Origin: Pseudomonas helvetica
GTDB taxonomy: Bacteria > Pseudomonadota > Gammaproteobacteria > Pseudomonadales > Pseudomonadaceae
Length of the DNA: 64,000 bases
Direction: 5' to 3'
Assembly (NCBI RefSeq): GCF_039908645.1
Contig: NZ_CP150917.1
Location: forward strand, 3,979,501-4,043,500
Made by a program: the position numbers and the translations under genes. Below are positions 42,484-52,971 of the stretch, piece after piece. The notes beneath the pieces are model-generated. The model was not told the DNA's origin, did not search any database, and saw only the letters and a program-made list of their open reading frames with translations. The stretch's first letter is position 1; the number at the start of each line of letters is the position of its first letter.

Positions 42484-43395
42484 TCAAAGGTTCTGCCAGC
42501 CGGCAACCTTCTGCGCACTGATACTGATCCCACCACACACGATGATTACCACATCATGGGCTTCGGCAATCGCCGGGTGATCCAGATACGCGACAGCCAG
42601 CGAGACACCGCACGCTGGCTCCACCAGTTGACGCAGGTCATCGGCATAACGGACGACGCCCATGATGGCCTCGGCATCCGTCAGCACGACACAGGTGTGC
42701 GGGAAGTGCTGGATGTGCTCAACCGGCCATTGCGCAACTTGCAGCGCCCCGAGTGAGCTGGCAATGCTGCTGATTTCAGAGAGTTTGACCGGATGCCCGG
42801 CCTTGACCGCGGCGTCGAATGACGCTGCGCCTTCGGTTTCGCAGGCGATGATCCGGCAATCCAGCCGGGCGTGGCGTTCCAGTCCGGTGAGGATCCCGGC
42901 CAGCAAACCACCACCGCCCACCGACGCCACTATCGTGTCGACCTGAGGGCAGTCCTGCAGAATTTCATCGATCATCGTGCTGTGCCCTTCCCACAGCGTC
43001 GGGTGGTCGAACGCCGGCACGTATTCGGTATCGGGCGCCTTGGCGAGTTCCAGCGCCAACTGGTTGGCCTCGTCCCACACCTGACCGTGCACGATCACTT
43101 GTGCCCCGGTTTTGGCGATTCGCGCCCGGGTACTTTCCGGGGTGGTGTGCGGCACGATGATGCTCGCTTCCAGCCCCAACGCCGCAGCGGCCACTGCCGT
43201 CGCATAACCGGCATTGCCGCCGGACGGGCAGACCACTTTCTTCATGCCCTGCTCGGCCGCGCGGGTACAGAGCAAGCCCATGCCGCGCAGCTTGAATGAG
43301 CCGCTGGGTTGCAGGTTTTCCAGCTTGAGCCAGATGCGCCGGCTGGGCGTCGAGAGCCCCGGATGGAGTATCAACGGTGTTCTGATATGCAGCAT
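42484..43395 (-). CDS. PLP-dependent serine/threonine dehydratase
   Basis: 303 residues from the ATG at 43395 (an ATG at 43404 is an alternative). Fold type II: Lys35 in SGSFKLRGMG binds PLP, SGGNAGYATAVAA binds substrate carboxylate/phosphate, and GGGGLLAGIL follows. Converts L-serine or L-threonine to the 2-oxo acid plus ammonia. It is shorter than biosynthetic IlvA (about 500 residues) and lacks the ACT-like regulatory domain, so a catabolic enzyme is likely. Confidence 0.88.
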   Translation of the reverse strand: MLHIRTPLILHPGLSTPSRRIWLKLENLQPSGSFKLRGMGLLCTRAAEQGMKKVVCPSGGNAGYATAVAAAALGLEASIIVPHTTPESTRARIAKTGAQVIVHGQVWDEANQLALELAKAPDTEYVPAFDHPTLWEGHSTMIDEILQDCPQVDTIVASVGGGGLLAGILTGLERHARLDCRIIACETEGAASFDAAVKAGHPVKLSEISSIASSLGALQVAQWPVEHIQHFPHTCVVLTDAEAIMGVVRYADDLRQLVEPACGVSLAVAYLDHPAIAEAHDVVIIVCGGISISAQKVAGWQNL

Positions 43396-43534
43396 CGTGG
43401 GCATCCTGATCAAAAAAACGGATAAATAGAAAGCGGGTACCGGTGCTGGCAAAGGCACATTCGACGAATGCCTCCAGGACCGGTCTATACCGCTGAGTTT
43501 AGACGTCGGCACCTTCCTGGCTCGGCCAACACTA

Positions 43535-43876
43535 TCAAATCTGGTGGCCAGACGGCTCGGCCCTTTTGCCCACGATTCCAAATTCAACCGGTGCCTTGAT
43601 GTAAAACAAGGCAATGTCTTCGGCCTCGAGCCGCTCGAACAGGCGAGTGCACTCCTCCTCGGTAATCGCCAGGCGGATCTCGGCGGGCTGATCGCCCATC
43701 TCGAAAAAATGTGCGGAATGCAGTTTCCCGGAATGCCCGAAGCCTTCGATACCGGTTGCCAGAGTGGCCCCGTGCAGGCCCATTTCTTTCGCCAGATCGA
43801 TGAGCCAGTCACCGAGCATTTTTCCGTGATGACGGCGGTTCTGCTGAGTAAAGAAAATCACCAGAAAACCTTGCAT
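43535..43876 (-). CDS. DUF190 family protein
   Basis: 113 residues from the ATG at 43876, GAGGAG upstream. PII-like DUF190 pattern: VIFFTQQNRRHHGKMLGDWL, GLHGATLATGIEGFGHSGKL and EEECTRLFERLEAEDIALFY. In other bacteria it often sits beside crcB fluoride exporters; none is next to this one. Function unknown. It does not appear operonic with the dehydratase. Confidence 0.85.
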   Translation of the reverse strand: MQGFLVIFFTQQNRRHHGKMLGDWLIDLAKEMGLHGATLATGIEGFGHSGKLHSAHFFEMGDQPAEIRLAITEEECTRLFERLEAEDIALFYIKAPVEFGIVGKRAEPSGHQI

Positions 43877-44138
43877 GACGGATCTCCTCTTCAATGGCCT
43901 CAATGATTCAACATAAACCTGCCTTGCCGAATATTGAAGTGCCCGGGATTTGTTGCAGAGGCGGTAAAGAAGATCAGCGGTCATACGCCACATTCAGCAG
44001 GCTGCTATGCCTTCTCATGGGAGCTGTCGATCAAGTCAGCCGAGGGAGGCGCTGAAAACACATGCGTGGCCAGGGTCGCGGCACCTACCTTGTGCGCGCA
44101 GAGAAAAACCGGTGCCAGCCCCTGACAGGAGGTGGCAG

Positions 44139-44417
44139 ATGCTCTACATCGTCAGTTGGTCAATCACTCCGGAACGTCGTAATAGCGCGATCGAACGTTT
44201 TCTCAAAACAGGCGGAGCCCCACCCGCAGGCGTCAAGATGCTGGGACGCTGGCATGCCGTAGGACGCATGACCGGTTTTGGTGTGGCAGAAGCCAGTGAT
44301 GTCACACTGATACAGAAATGGGTGCTCGAATGGAGCGATCTGCTGGCCATGGAGATTCATCCTGCATTGACGGATGAACAGGCGGCTCCGTTGCTGGCAG
44401 CGGCGCTTGGCAAGTAA
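44139..44417 (+). CDS. DUF3303 family protein
   Basis: 92 residues with a GGAGG site before the ATG at 44139. MLYIVSWSITPERRNSAIER ... GVKMLGRWHAVGRMTGFGVA is the DUF3303 pattern (dimeric alpha-beta barrel-like small protein). Function unknown. In-frame upstream ATG at 44007 is not supported. Confidence 0.75.
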   Translation: MLYIVSWSITPERRNSAIERFLKTGGAPPAGVKMLGRWHAVGRMTGFGVAEASDVTLIQKWVLEWSDLLAMEIHPALTDEQAAPLLAAALGK

Positions 44418-44444
44418 CCGTCGGCGCCTGCAAAGACGCACATC

Positions 44445-44476
44445 ATTGATCGTTCCCACGCATGGGAACGATCAAT
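44445..44476. terminator. Long perfect stem-loop
   Basis: ATTGATCGTTCCCA, loop CGCA, TGGGAACGATCAAT: 14-bp perfect arms, placed 28 bases after the DUF3303 gene. It resembles the GTTCCCACGC...GTGGGAAC repeats of Pseudomonas and could act as a terminator. Confidence 0.6.
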
Positions 44477-44511
44477 AAGCTGTTGATCTGCCCCGGAACA
44501 AACCGACAACT

Positions 44512-44644
44512 TGTGGCGAGGGGGCTTGCCCCCGCTCGGCGGCGAAGCCGTCGTAAAACCGGCAGATGCGTTCTCATTGACACAGTACGATCATCGATTT
44601 CAGGGCCGCTTCGCGACCCAACGGGGGCAAGCCCCCTCGCCACA
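44512..44644. repeat. REP inverted pair
   Basis: TGTGGCGAGGGGGCTTGCCC plus CCG (44512-44534) is perfectly inverted at 44622-44644. This is a classic Pseudomonas REP doublet with 87 bases between arms and no gene inside. Confidence 0.85.
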
Positions 44645-44725
44645 GGTATTGCGTTCGGCGCACCTTTTTCTTAAATGGCCGGCGTTAGTCCAGGCGACTG
44701 TTCTATTCAACGTATCGAGCGGGGT

Positions 44726-45514
44726 TTACTTCGCGCCGTAGATGTCGAAGTCGAAGTACTTTTTGTTGATCTTCGTGTACGTGCCGTTAGCGAGAATGGT
44801 CGCCAGGGCCTTGTTCAGGTCTTCGCGCAGTTCAACGTCACTCTTGCGCACGCCGATGCCGTCACCGACGCCGAAGAACTCCGGGTTGTCCAGAGTGCCG
44901 CCGGCAAACGCGTAGTCCTTGCCCACCGGTTTATTCAGAAACCCGTAGCTGGCCTGAATCGAGCCCTGCAACGACGCATCGAGGCGCCCGACCACCAGGT
45001 CGGCGTAGACCTGATCCTGATTCTGATAGGAAAGGATCTCTACCCCCTGCTTGCCCCAAACGGCTTTCGCAAAAGCCTCCTGGGTCGAGCCCTGCTCCAC
45101 GCCGATGCGTTTGCCTTTGAGCGACTCGACGGTCGGCTGCAGGTCCGATCCGCGCTTGATCACCAAACGTGCCGGCGCGTTGGAGACCTTGTCGCTAAAC
45201 GCAATCTGCTCCTGACGCTTGGGGGTGACGGTCATCGATGACGCGATAGCATCGAACTTGCGCGCCAGCAGCCCCGGAATCATCCCGTCCCAGCTGCTTT
45301 CAACCCAGACGCATTTGGCGTGCAACTCTGCACACAGCGCGTCGGCGATATCGACGCCAAAACCGGTCAGCGTGCCATCCTGGTTTTTGTATTCCAGCGG
45401 TGGGTACGTCGGGTCAATACCCAGCCTCAACACTTTGCCGGACCAGTCGGCCGCACCGGCCAGGCCGGATGCGGTCAAGAAAACCAGTGAAACCGCCGCG
45501 ATCATCTTATTCAT
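44726..45514 (-). CDS. Polar amino-acid ABC transporter substrate-binding protein
   Basis: 262 residues with a signal peptide ending ..TASGLAGA and the SBP_bac_3 fold: LRLGIDPTYPPLEYKNQDGT, GFGVDIADALCAELH, AFSDKVSNAPARLVIKRGSD, VGKDYAFAGG. It sits in the periplasm and binds a basic or polar amino acid. No permease or ATPase gene is in this unit, so it probably delivers to a transporter encoded elsewhere. It follows the amidohydrolase gene in the same direction after 80 bp. Confidence 0.88.
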   Translation of the reverse strand: MNKMIAAVSLVFLTASGLAGAADWSGKVLRLGIDPTYPPLEYKNQDGTLTGFGVDIADALCAELHAKCVWVESSWDGMIPGLLARKFDAIASSMTVTPKRQEQIAFSDKVSNAPARLVIKRGSDLQPTVESLKGKRIGVEQGSTQEAFAKAVWGKQGVEILSYQNQDQVYADLVVGRLDASLQGSIQASYGFLNKPVGKDYAFAGGTLDNPEFFGVGDGIGVRKSDVELREDLNKALATILANGTYTKINKKYFDFDIYGAK

Positions 45515-45594
45515 TGTTATTGTCCTCCAGGGGTTCGCCGAGTCGGGTTACCGACCGTTTTTTGTATCACCGTGATGTTAAAAAACCGTGCGCC

Positions 45595-46764
45595 TCAACG
45601 CAGAAAACCCTCGGCCAACTTCACCCAATAGCTCGCGCCGATTGGCAGGCAAGCATCATTGAAGTCGTAACCGGGATTGTGCAGCAAACAGCTGCCATCG
45701 CCCTGGCCATTGCCGATCACCAGATAACTGCCGGGGCATTTTTCGAGGATGAACGCGAAGTCCTCGCTGGCGGTGAAGGGCCGCAGGTCTTCGATCAGTT
45801 GCCCTTCTCCCAGCCACTCCCGTGCGACCTGCCGGGCGAACTCGGTCTGCTCCGGATCGTTGATCAACACCGGGTGGCAACGGTAATAATCGATCTCGGC
45901 CTGCGCGCCGAAACTCGCTGCCTGGCCGTTGACCAGATCGGTAATCCTGCGTTCGAGCAACTGGCGGACCTCAGGTGTCAAGGCGCGTACGCTCAGGATC
46001 ATTTCGGCGGACGCAGGAATCACATTTGAAACGTTCCCGGCATGAATCGAACCGACCGTGATGATCGCCGTTTCCTGCGGATTGACGTTGCGCGAGACGA
46101 TGCTTTGCAGGGCGATCACAATCGATGCGCAGACCACCACCGGGTCGACGGCCTTATGCGGCACCGCGCCATGGCCACCGGTGCCGATGACTTTGATCGT
46201 GACGGTATCGGCAGAGGCCATGAACGGCCCGCTGTAAAACCCCAACTGCCCGGCGGGATAGCCAGGAATGTTGTGCATGGCAAAAATCGCATCACACGGG
46301 AAGCGTTCGAACAGCCCGTCCTCGAGCATCTTCTGCGCACCGCCCAGCCCTTCTTCGGCCGGCTGGAACACCAGGTTCAGCGTGCCGTTGAATTCCCGCG
46401 TTTGCGCCAGGTATTTGGCCGCCGCGAGCAAGGTTGCGGTATGACCGTCGTGGCCACAGGCGTGCATCACGCCGTCGATCCGGCTGGCATAAGGCAACCC
46501 GGTGGCTTCCTGAATCGGCAGCGCATCCATGTCTGCGCGCAGCCCGAGGGAGCGGCCCTCGCCATTTTTCAAGGTCCCGACCACACCGGTCTTACCCACG
46601 CCGGTGCTGACTTCATATCCCCACTGCGTCAAACATTCCGCCACCAGCTCACTGGTGCTGAACTCTTCAAAGCCAAGCTCGGGGTGGGCGTGAATACGCT
46701 GACGCAGGGTGATCATTTCATCCTGCAGCGCAGCGATTCCTGGCAGGACGTGGCCAGCATTCAT
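45595..46764 (-). CDS. M20 family amidohydrolase (hippurate hydrolase-like)
   Basis: 389 residues. Metal-binding motifs HACGHDGHTATLL and EEGLGGAQKM..; dimerisation lid domain in the middle. Members cleave N-acyl amino acids (aminoacylase/hippurate hydrolase type). Cotranscribed with the downstream amino-acid binding protein, which could supply the substrate. Divergent from a LysR regulator with a palindromic operator between them. Confidence 0.9.
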   Translation of the reverse strand: MNAGHVLPGIAALQDEMITLRQRIHAHPELGFEEFSTSELVAECLTQWGYEVSTGVGKTGVVGTLKNGEGRSLGLRADMDALPIQEATGLPYASRIDGVMHACGHDGHTATLLAAAKYLAQTREFNGTLNLVFQPAEEGLGGAQKMLEDGLFERFPCDAIFAMHNIPGYPAGQLGFYSGPFMASADTVTIKVIGTGGHGAVPHKAVDPVVVCASIVIALQSIVSRNVNPQETAIITVGSIHAGNVSNVIPASAEMILSVRALTPEVRQLLERRITDLVNGQAASFGAQAEIDYYRCHPVLINDPEQTEFARQVAREWLGEGQLIEDLRPFTASEDFAFILEKCPGSYLVIGNGQGDGSCLLHNPGYDFNDACLPIGASYWVKLAEGFLR

Positions 46765-46873
46765 GGGTGTGCTCCTCGATAAGAATATTCAGCTGCCGGC
46801 GATTCAACCTGGGCGCTGTCGGGTCGATCTTAGGGAATGGGCCGTAGGCTGGGGAGGCGCAGTTTGGTTATGA

Positions 46874-46892
46874 TGACAACCAACAGTTGTCA
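46874..46892. promoter_or_regulatory. Palindromic operator of the amidohydrolase/LysR pair
   Basis: TGACAACcaacaGTTGTCA: 7-bp perfect arms, 5-base spacer, matching the T-N11-A LysR format. It lies 13-31 bases before the LysR ATG and about 110 bases before the amidohydrolase start. Confidence 0.6.
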
Positions 46893-46905
46893 CCATGGTG
46901 GGCAG

Positions 46906-47859
46906 ATGAAACTGCATCAATTACAAGCCCTGATTGCCAGCGCCGAGACCGGCAGCATCCGCGCCGCCGCGCGTTCGCTGGACATCTCCCAGGCCGCGGT
47001 GACCAAAGCCCTGCGCGAGCTGGAAACCGAACAACAGTTGCCGCTGTTTGTCAGAACCCCCAGCGGCCTGAATTTCACCGAGTTCGGCAAGGTGCTGCTG
47101 ATGCACGCCCGGCTGGTGCTCAAGCAACTGGAGCATGCGCAGACCGAACTCGATCACCTGCGCGGCAAGGCCCAGGGGCGGCTCTGCGTCGGGGTCACGC
47201 CCTGGGTCGCGTTAACCTTCCTGCCCGAAGTGGTCCTGGCTTTTCGGGCACGCATGCCGGAGATTCATCTGGAATTGTTCGAAAGCCTGATGGCGGTGGC
47301 CCAGCCGCTGCTGCGTGACGGCAGCATGGATTTCGCCATCGGCCAGCTTAATCCGGCGCAAGCGACCGCGGAATTTGCCTGCGAAACTCTGCTCGAATAC
47401 CAGACCTCGGTGCTGGTTCGCCAGGGTCATCCGCGACAGAACGCCCGGTCGATTCACGAGCTGCTGGACCAGGACTGGACCCTGAACTACGCGCCAGACG
47501 GTCACGATGCGCTGATGCAGGAGCTGTTCTGGAGGCACAACGCGCAGATCGATGAGCAACGCATCGTGCGCGCCCATTCACTGGCAATCCTGCAAATGAT
47601 GCTGGAACGGGCCGACATGTGTACCTGGGGCCCGACCGTCCTCAGCACCGCCTCGCCTTTCCTCGGCCGGTTGGTGTCCGTGAACCTGATCGAGCAGTTC
47701 GAACCTAGACAGCTGAGCATCGTCACTCGCCGCAACGGCTCGCTGAGCAATCCGGCGCTGTGTTTTACCGATTGCCTGCTACAGGTGATTCGACGCCATG
47801 CGCGTTCGGCGAAGAAGGAAGACCGGCAGCTGTTTGAAACGCTGCAGTTGTTGGTATGA
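46906..47859 (+). CDS. LysR-family transcriptional regulator
   Basis: 317 residues from the ATG at 46906 (GGTGGG upstream); a longer in-frame start at 46837 would bury the operator. HTH: MKLHQLQALIASAETGSIRA and SQAAVTKALRELE; C-terminal effector domain. Likely regulator of the divergent amidohydrolase plus binding-protein operon, responding to an N-acyl amino acid (inference). Confidence 0.92.
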   Translation: MKLHQLQALIASAETGSIRAAARSLDISQAAVTKALRELETEQQLPLFVRTPSGLNFTEFGKVLLMHARLVLKQLEHAQTELDHLRGKAQGRLCVGVTPWVALTFLPEVVLAFRARMPEIHLELFESLMAVAQPLLRDGSMDFAIGQLNPAQATAEFACETLLEYQTSVLVRQGHPRQNARSIHELLDQDWTLNYAPDGHDALMQELFWRHNAQIDEQRIVRAHSLAILQMMLERADMCTWGPTVLSTASPFLGRLVSVNLIEQFEPRQLSIVTRRNGSLSNPALCFTDCLLQVIRRHARSAKKEDRQLFETLQLLV

Positions 47860-47876
47860 GGTAACGCAACGCCGCG

Positions 47877-48587
47877 TCATTCAACCGCCATACGTTCCAG
47901 GCTGTTGCTCAAATGCAGCAGCATGGCCGCTCTGGCCGCATCAGGGTCCTGTCGGCGAATCGCATTGAAGATCGCTTCGTGCTCCAGATTGGCGGATTGA
48001 CCCAGCTTCATCAGGTCGGTGTCACCCCGCTCCTGCGCGTTGATCCGCGTGCGCGGTATGACCGAGTTACCGAGGTGATAGATGATGTCGGTGAAGTACG
48101 TATTCCCGGTAGCTTCGGCAATCAACCGGTGAAAACGCATGTCGGGCTCAACGCTGCTGTCGTTATTAGCCAGTGAATTCTGGTAGTCGTCCAGCGCCTG
48201 GCGCATCCGGACAAGCTGATCGTCGGTTCGACGTTTCGCCGCCAGGGCCGCGGCTTGCGTCTCCAGCCCCAGGCGAAGCTCGAGAATCCCCCGCACGCTG
48301 ATGGCGGTGTCGCTGCTCAGGCGAAAACCCTGATGCGCGTCACGCTCCAGGGCGAACGTTCCCACGCCATGCCGGGTTTCAACCAGACCGGACGCCTGCA
48401 ACTTGGAAATGGCCTCTCGAACCACGGTGCGACTGACGCCGTGCTCCCGAACAATCGTCGATTCGGAAGGCAGTTTTTCACCCGGTGCGATCTGCCCAAG
48501 CAGGATGCGTTGAGTCAGCTCGGCAACAATGTCGTGCGCCAGGCCTGGCGCACGCTTGCGGCCTGAACCGCTGGATTGGTTTTGCAT
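47877..48587 (-). CDS. GntR/FadR-family regulator of the glucarate locus
   Basis: 236 residues from the ATG at 48587. N-terminal GntR winged helix (RILLGQIAPGEKLPSESTIV, EAISKLQASGLVETRHGVGT) and a C-terminal FCD domain (LELRLGLETQAAALAAKRRT ...). Close to an MFS glucarate-type transporter and glucarate dehydratase on the other side of a 551-bp gap, so it is probably their repressor, with the sugar acid or a dehydration product as inducer (inference). Confidence 0.85.
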   Translation of the reverse strand: MQNQSSGSGRKRAPGLAHDIVAELTQRILLGQIAPGEKLPSESTIVREHGVSRTVVREAISKLQASGLVETRHGVGTFALERDAHQGFRLSSDTAISVRGILELRLGLETQAAALAAKRRTDDQLVRMRQALDDYQNSLANNDSSVEPDMRFHRLIAEATGNTYFTDIIYHLGNSVIPRTRINAQERGDTDLMKLGQSANLEHEAIFNAIRRQDPDAARAAMLLHLSNSLERMAVE

Positions 48588-48641
48588 GTGGTCCGACCCG
48601 TTCAAAGGAGGCTTCAGAATACTACCGTCATTACACAATCC

Positions 48642-48786
48642 GTAGCAGCTGGCGAAGCCTGCGTTCGGCTCGGTCCGCGTTCGGGCGCAGCGGTCGTAAA
48701 TCCTGCATCCACGGTTAACCTGAAAAAACGCGGTGTCTGATTTTACGACCGCTGCGCGGCCGAACGCCGGCTTCGCCAGCTGCTAC
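48642..48786. repeat. REP inverted pair
   Basis: GTAGCAGCTGGCGAAGCCTG.. at 48642-48668 is inverted at 48760-48786 with one mismatch; the inner GCGCAGCGGTCGTAAA is also paired. It is a Pseudomonas REP doublet. From 48787 to 49138 there is an AT-rich promoter region for the glucarate genes and no ORF. Confidence 0.8.
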
Positions 48787-49138
48787 AGGGGATGTGTGAC
48801 GGCTTAGGTTAGCGGTATTCGCCCTGGTGCTGATTTTGCGCCCCAACATGTCAGACAACATAGCTGTTTCAGCGGTTTTATTCGACTGCTTCGTTAGCAT
48901 GGCGAGCGAAATGCTCATCTTTAAAACTGAAACGTCGAGTAAAAATCGAGCCTTAACCGCCTAAAACACATCATTTACATCCATTTAAATCTTACAAATC
49001 CAGTTTTTATAGCCATTTGGTCGCAAGTCTCGTATTGCAGCTCAAAAATCTCACTTGTATGATGACTGGCAACTTAAGTCGCAAAACAACGCTGCAGCAC
49101 CACACCCGCATAACAATAATCAGTGGGAGTCATGAACC

Positions 49139-50497
49139 GTGAGCAACTCAAGCGCTGCACCTGCCGTCTCGCCGGACAATCCTGTCCTGGCGCGCGCCAT
49201 TTCGAAAGTGAAGAGCCATGTGCTCCCGCTCTTCGTCATCATGTTCATCGTCAATTACATCGACCGCGTCAACATCGGTTTCGTCCGCACCCACATGGAA
49301 CATGACCTTGGCATCGGTGCCGCGGCTTACGGGCTCGGTGCCGGTTTGTTCTTCATTGGTTATGCGCTGTTCGAAGTGCCCTCCAACATACTGCTGCAAA
49401 AAGTCGGGGCGCGTTTCTGGCTGACCCGGATCATGTTCACCTGGGGCATCACCGCCACACTGATGGCCTTCATCCAGAACGAAACCCACTTCTACATCTT
49501 GCGCTTTCTGCTGGGTGTGGCCGAAGCCGGGTTCTTCCCTGGCGTCATCTACTACTTCACTCGCTGGTTGCCCGGCGTCGAGCGCGGTAAAGCCATCGCG
49601 ATCTTCCTCAGCGGCTCGGCATTCGCCTCGCTGATCTCCGGCCCGCTGTCCGGCATGCTGCTGCAAATCAACGGTCTGGGCATGCATGGCTGGCAATGGA
49701 TGTACATCATTGAAGGCATGGCGTCGGTGTTCCTGTGCTTCTTTGTCTGGTTCTGGCTGGACTCCAAACCGCATGACGCCAAGTGGCTGAGCCGCGAAGA
49801 GCAAGATGCTCTGGTGGGCGAAATCGATCGCGAACAACGTGAGCGCGACGCCGCCCACACGGTCAAGCCGACCTTGGGCAAGTTGCTCAAGGACCGTCAG
49901 ATCATGCTGTTTTGCGCGCTGTACTTCTGCATTCAGCTGACGATCTACGCCGCGACCTTCTGGCTGCCCAGCATCATCAAGAAGATGGGCGACCTCAGCG
50001 ACATTCAGGTGGGTTTCTACAACTCGATTCCCTGGCTGATTTCGATTGTCGCCATGTATGCCTTCGCCGCACTGTCGGGCAAGTTCAAGTTCCAGCAGGC
50101 CTGGGTTGCGGCTGCGCTATTGATCGCCGCCGCGGGCATGTTCCTGTCGACCACAGGCGGGCCGATCTTTGCGTTTATCGCCATCTGCTTTGCGGCGATC
50201 GGTTTCAAGTCAGCCTCTTCGCTGTTCTGGCCGATTCCCCAGGGCTACCTCGATGCCCGAATCGCTGCCGCAGTCATCGCCCTGATCAACTCCATCGGCA
50301 ACCTCGGCGGCTTCGTCGCCCCCACCACCTTCGGCTTTCTGGAGCAAACCACCGGCTCCATTCAGGGCGGGCTGTATGGCCTGGCAGGCACCTCGATCAT
50401 TGCTGCGCTGCTGGTGTTTTTCGCCAAGACCAAACCCACGGTAACGGACACAGCCAACACGGACATTCACCAGCCCGTGCTCGGTAAATCGCACTGA
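49139..50497 (+). CDS. MFS transporter for glucarate/galactarate-type sugar acids
   Basis: 452 residues starting at a GTG (GTGGGAG upstream); an ATG at 49132 is out of frame. Twelve membrane helices, ACS-family signature ([20 protein letters not shown]) and the typical [20 protein letters not shown] loop. Paired with glucarate dehydratase 38 bp downstream, so uptake of glucarate or related aldarates is the probable role. Confidence 0.88.
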   Translation: MSNSSAAPAVSPDNPVLARAISKVKSHVLPLFVIMFIVNYIDRVNIGFVRTHMEHDLGIGAAAYGLGAGLFFIGYALFEVPSNILLQKVGARFWLTRIMFTWGITATLMAFIQNETHFYILRFLLGVAEAGFFPGVIYYFTRWLPGVERGKAIAIFLSGSAFASLISGPLSGMLLQINGLGMHGWQWMYIIEGMASVFLCFFVWFWLDSKPHDAKWLSREEQDALVGEIDREQRERDAAHTVKPTLGKLLKDRQIMLFCALYFCIQLTIYAATFWLPSIIKKMGDLSDIQVGFYNSIPWLISIVAMYAFAALSGKFKFQQAWVAAALLIAAAGMFLSTTGGPIFAFIAICFAAIGFKSASSLFWPIPQGYLDARIAAAVIALINSIGNLGGFVAPTTFGFLEQTTGSIQGGLYGLAGTSIIAALLVFFAKTKPTVTDTANTDIHQPVLGKSH

Positions 50498-50535
50498 TCG
50501 GCGCTTGGCTCGAACTGACAAGACAGGAACTGAAC

Positions 50536-51885
50536 ATGAACACTGAACACCTGCACCACACCGGCAAAGCCCCGTTGATCACCAGCCTTCAGGTCATCCC
50601 GGTTGCCGGCCATGACAGCATGCTGATGAACCTCAGCGGCGCCCACGGCCCGTTCTTCACCCGCAACATCGTCATTCTCAAGGACAGCGCCGGCAACGTC
50701 GGCGTCGGTGAAGTCCCCGGTGGCGAGCGCATTCGTGAAACGCTGGAAGACGCCCGCAGCCTGGTGGTCGGGCAACCGATCGGCAACTACCAAAGCATCC
50801 TCAACGCCATGCGCAGTGCTTTCGCTGCCCGCGATGCTGCCGGTCGTGGCCTGCAAACCTTTGACTTGCGCATCACCATCCATGCGGTGACTGCCATGGA
50901 GGCGGCCTTGCTGGATTTGCTCGGTCAGTTCCTCGAAGTTCCGGTGGCGGCCTTGCTCGGTGAAGGCCAGCAACGCGATGCGGTGAAGATGCTCGGCTAT
51001 CTGTTCTACATTGGCGACCGTCACCAGACCGATCTGGCGTATCGCAGCGAACCCGACGCGGATGACTGGTTCCGCTTGCGCCACGAACAGGCGATGACGC
51101 CTGAAGCCGTCGTGCGCCTGGCCGAGGCCGCCAAGGCCAAATACGGTTTCAACGACTTCAAGCTCAAAGGCGGTGTGCTGCGCGGCGATGAAGAAATTGA
51201 AGCTGTTACTGCTTTGGCCGAGCGCTTTCCTGATGCACGTATCACTCTTGACCCGAATGGCGCCTGGTCGCTTAAAGAAGCCATCCGTTTGTGCCGCGAT
51301 CAGCATCATGTTCTCGCTTACGCCGAAGACCCATGCGGTGCAGAAAACGGTTACTCGGGCCGTGAAGTCATGGCTGAATTCCGCCGCGCCACAGGTTTGA
51401 AAACCGCGACCAATATGATCGCCACCGACTGGCGCGAAATGGGCCATGCCATCCAGTTGCAATCGGTAGACATTCCATTGGCCGATCCGCACTTCTGGAC
51501 GATGCAAGGCTCGGTACGCGTGGCGCAGATGTGCCATGAGTGGGGGCTGACCTGGGGTTCTCACTCCAACAACCACTTCGACATTTCACTGGCGATGTTC
51601 ACCCAGGTCGCGGCGGCTGCACCCGGCGATATCACCGCAATCGACACCCACTGGATCTGGCAGGACGGGCAACGCCTGACCCAGGAGCCACTGCAAATTG
51701 TCGACGGTCACATCAAGGTTCCAGCCAGGCCCGGCCTGGGCGTCGACATCGACATGGACGCGGTGGCCAAGGCTCACGAACTCTACAAAGGCATGGGCCT
51801 CGGTGCGCGCGACGACAGCGTGGCGATGCAGTTCATGATTCCCGGCTGGAAGTTCGATAACAAAAAGCCCTGCCTGGTGCGCTGA
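50536..51885 (+). CDS. gudD: Glucarate dehydratase
   Basis: 449 residues, enolase superfamily. Landmarks: [18 protein letters not shown] with the catalytic KxK-type lysine, [17 protein letters not shown] with a metal Asp, [20 protein letters not shown], and [17 protein letters not shown] with the catalytic His. Converts D-glucarate to 5-keto-4-deoxyglucarate. In an operon with its transporter; a hairpin terminator follows at 51922. Confidence 0.95.
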   Translation: MNTEHLHHTGKAPLITSLQVIPVAGHDSMLMNLSGAHGPFFTRNIVILKDSAGNVGVGEVPGGERIRETLEDARSLVVGQPIGNYQSILNAMRSAFAARDAAGRGLQTFDLRITIHAVTAMEAALLDLLGQFLEVPVAALLGEGQQRDAVKMLGYLFYIGDRHQTDLAYRSEPDADDWFRLRHEQAMTPEAVVRLAEAAKAKYGFNDFKLKGGVLRGDEEIEAVTALAERFPDARITLDPNGAWSLKEAIRLCRDQHHVLAYAEDPCGAENGYSGREVMAEFRRATGLKTATNMIATDWREMGHAIQLQSVDIPLADPHFWTMQGSVRVAQMCHEWGLTWGSHSNNHFDISLAMFTQVAAAAPGDITAIDTHWIWQDGQRLTQEPLQIVDGHIKVPARPGLGVDIDMDAVAKAHELYKGMGLGARDDSVAMQFMIPGWKFDNKKPCLVR

Positions 51886-51921
51886 GCTTCGGCGGCTACG
51901 CAACGTGATGCCTTGAAACAA

Positions 51922-51951
51922 GCGAGGACAGGTTCATTGCCCTGTCCTCGC
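51922..51951 (+). terminator. Hairpin terminator after gudD
   Basis: GCGAGGACAGG and CCTGTCCTCGC, 11-bp perfect arms with an 8-base loop, 37 bases after the gudD stop. The T tract is poor (CTTCTCGC). Confidence 0.65.
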
Positions 51952-52116
51952 CTTCTCGCAAATAGATCCATCCCCTCCGCTCCCCCGCCTCCGCGTTTAT
52001 CGGATCAGAAACAACCCTGTCAAAAAATTTATCCCGCCGAGAACAGGCCGAAAGATTGACCTCTCTAGGATGAGCGCACGCCTGAAGTTCAGGCAGCATT
52101 CGAGGCTAAATAACCT

Positions 52117-52971
52117 ATGACGCGCCCACTTTCGACCAAGGCCAACTACAGCATTGTGTTGGTCAACTACAAATCGCTTGAACTGACCAGGACCTGCCTG
52201 GAACTGCTGCGCGAGCATGTGCAAGCAGCTGGCGTGCCGGTATTTGTGGTGGACAACTATTCGAACGATGCGAGCAGCGAATACCTGCGCACGCTCGACT
52301 GGATCAACCTGATCGAACGCAAAAGCAACGCCCCTGAAGCCGGGAGTTTTGCTCATGGCCGGGCCTTGGATCTTGCCCTGGAGCAGGTTGAAACCGAGTA
52401 CCTGTTTTTGTTGCACACCGACACGTTCATTTACGACCCGGCCGTGTTCAGCCTGATGCTCAGCCTGTGCGCTGGCCCGCAGGAAGTGGCGGCGGTCGGC
52501 TGCCTGGAACAGCTAAACCGAGGTGTGGCCCGAACGGCCTGGCGCCTGACTTCACGGTTTTTCAAGCACTACACCCGGCGCAGCCTGCTGGCCCTGGGGT
52601 TGAATGCCAAGACACCGAAACCGTTCAGGGAAGTTCACTTGAAAAGCTTCTGCACCCTGTGGAACGTGCGCCTGGTTAAACAACACGGCCTGCACTTTCA
52701 AATGGATGGGCGCAATCCCGGTTACGAACTGCAAGATCGAATGGCGGCGCTGAACTACAAGATCAGCTTCATTTCGCCACGCACGATATTCCGTTATCTG
52801 GACCACATTCAAAGCGGGACGGTGTCAGCGATGGGCGGTTATGCGAATAGCCACCGCAGGGTCAAGGTGTACAACCAATTGACCGGACAACGAGCATTCA
52901 AGGCTGATGCATTACAGACAAATGGCTACGTGGGATCGTTCAAGCAAGCGCGCGCTCCCGCTATTGTTTGA
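52117..52971 (+). CDS. Family 2 glycosyltransferase
   Basis: 284 residues, GT-A fold: YSIVLVNYKSLELTRTCLEL, PVFVVDNYSNDASSEYL, then the DxD-type FLLHTDTFIYD. No transmembrane helices, so a cytoplasmic or membrane-peripheral enzyme. It lies alone, upstream of a 548-bp repeat-rich gap; there are no polysaccharide assembly genes beside it. Confidence 0.85.
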   Translation: MTRPLSTKANYSIVLVNYKSLELTRTCLELLREHVQAAGVPVFVVDNYSNDASSEYLRTLDWINLIERKSNAPEAGSFAHGRALDLALEQVETEYLFLLHTDTFIYDPAVFSLMLSLCAGPQEVAAVGCLEQLNRGVARTAWRLTSRFFKHYTRRSLLALGLNAKTPKPFREVHLKSFCTLWNVRLVKQHGLHFQMDGRNPGYELQDRMAALNYKISFISPRTIFRYLDHIQSGTVSAMGGYANSHRRVKVYNQLTGQRAFKADALQTNGYVGSFKQARAPAIV

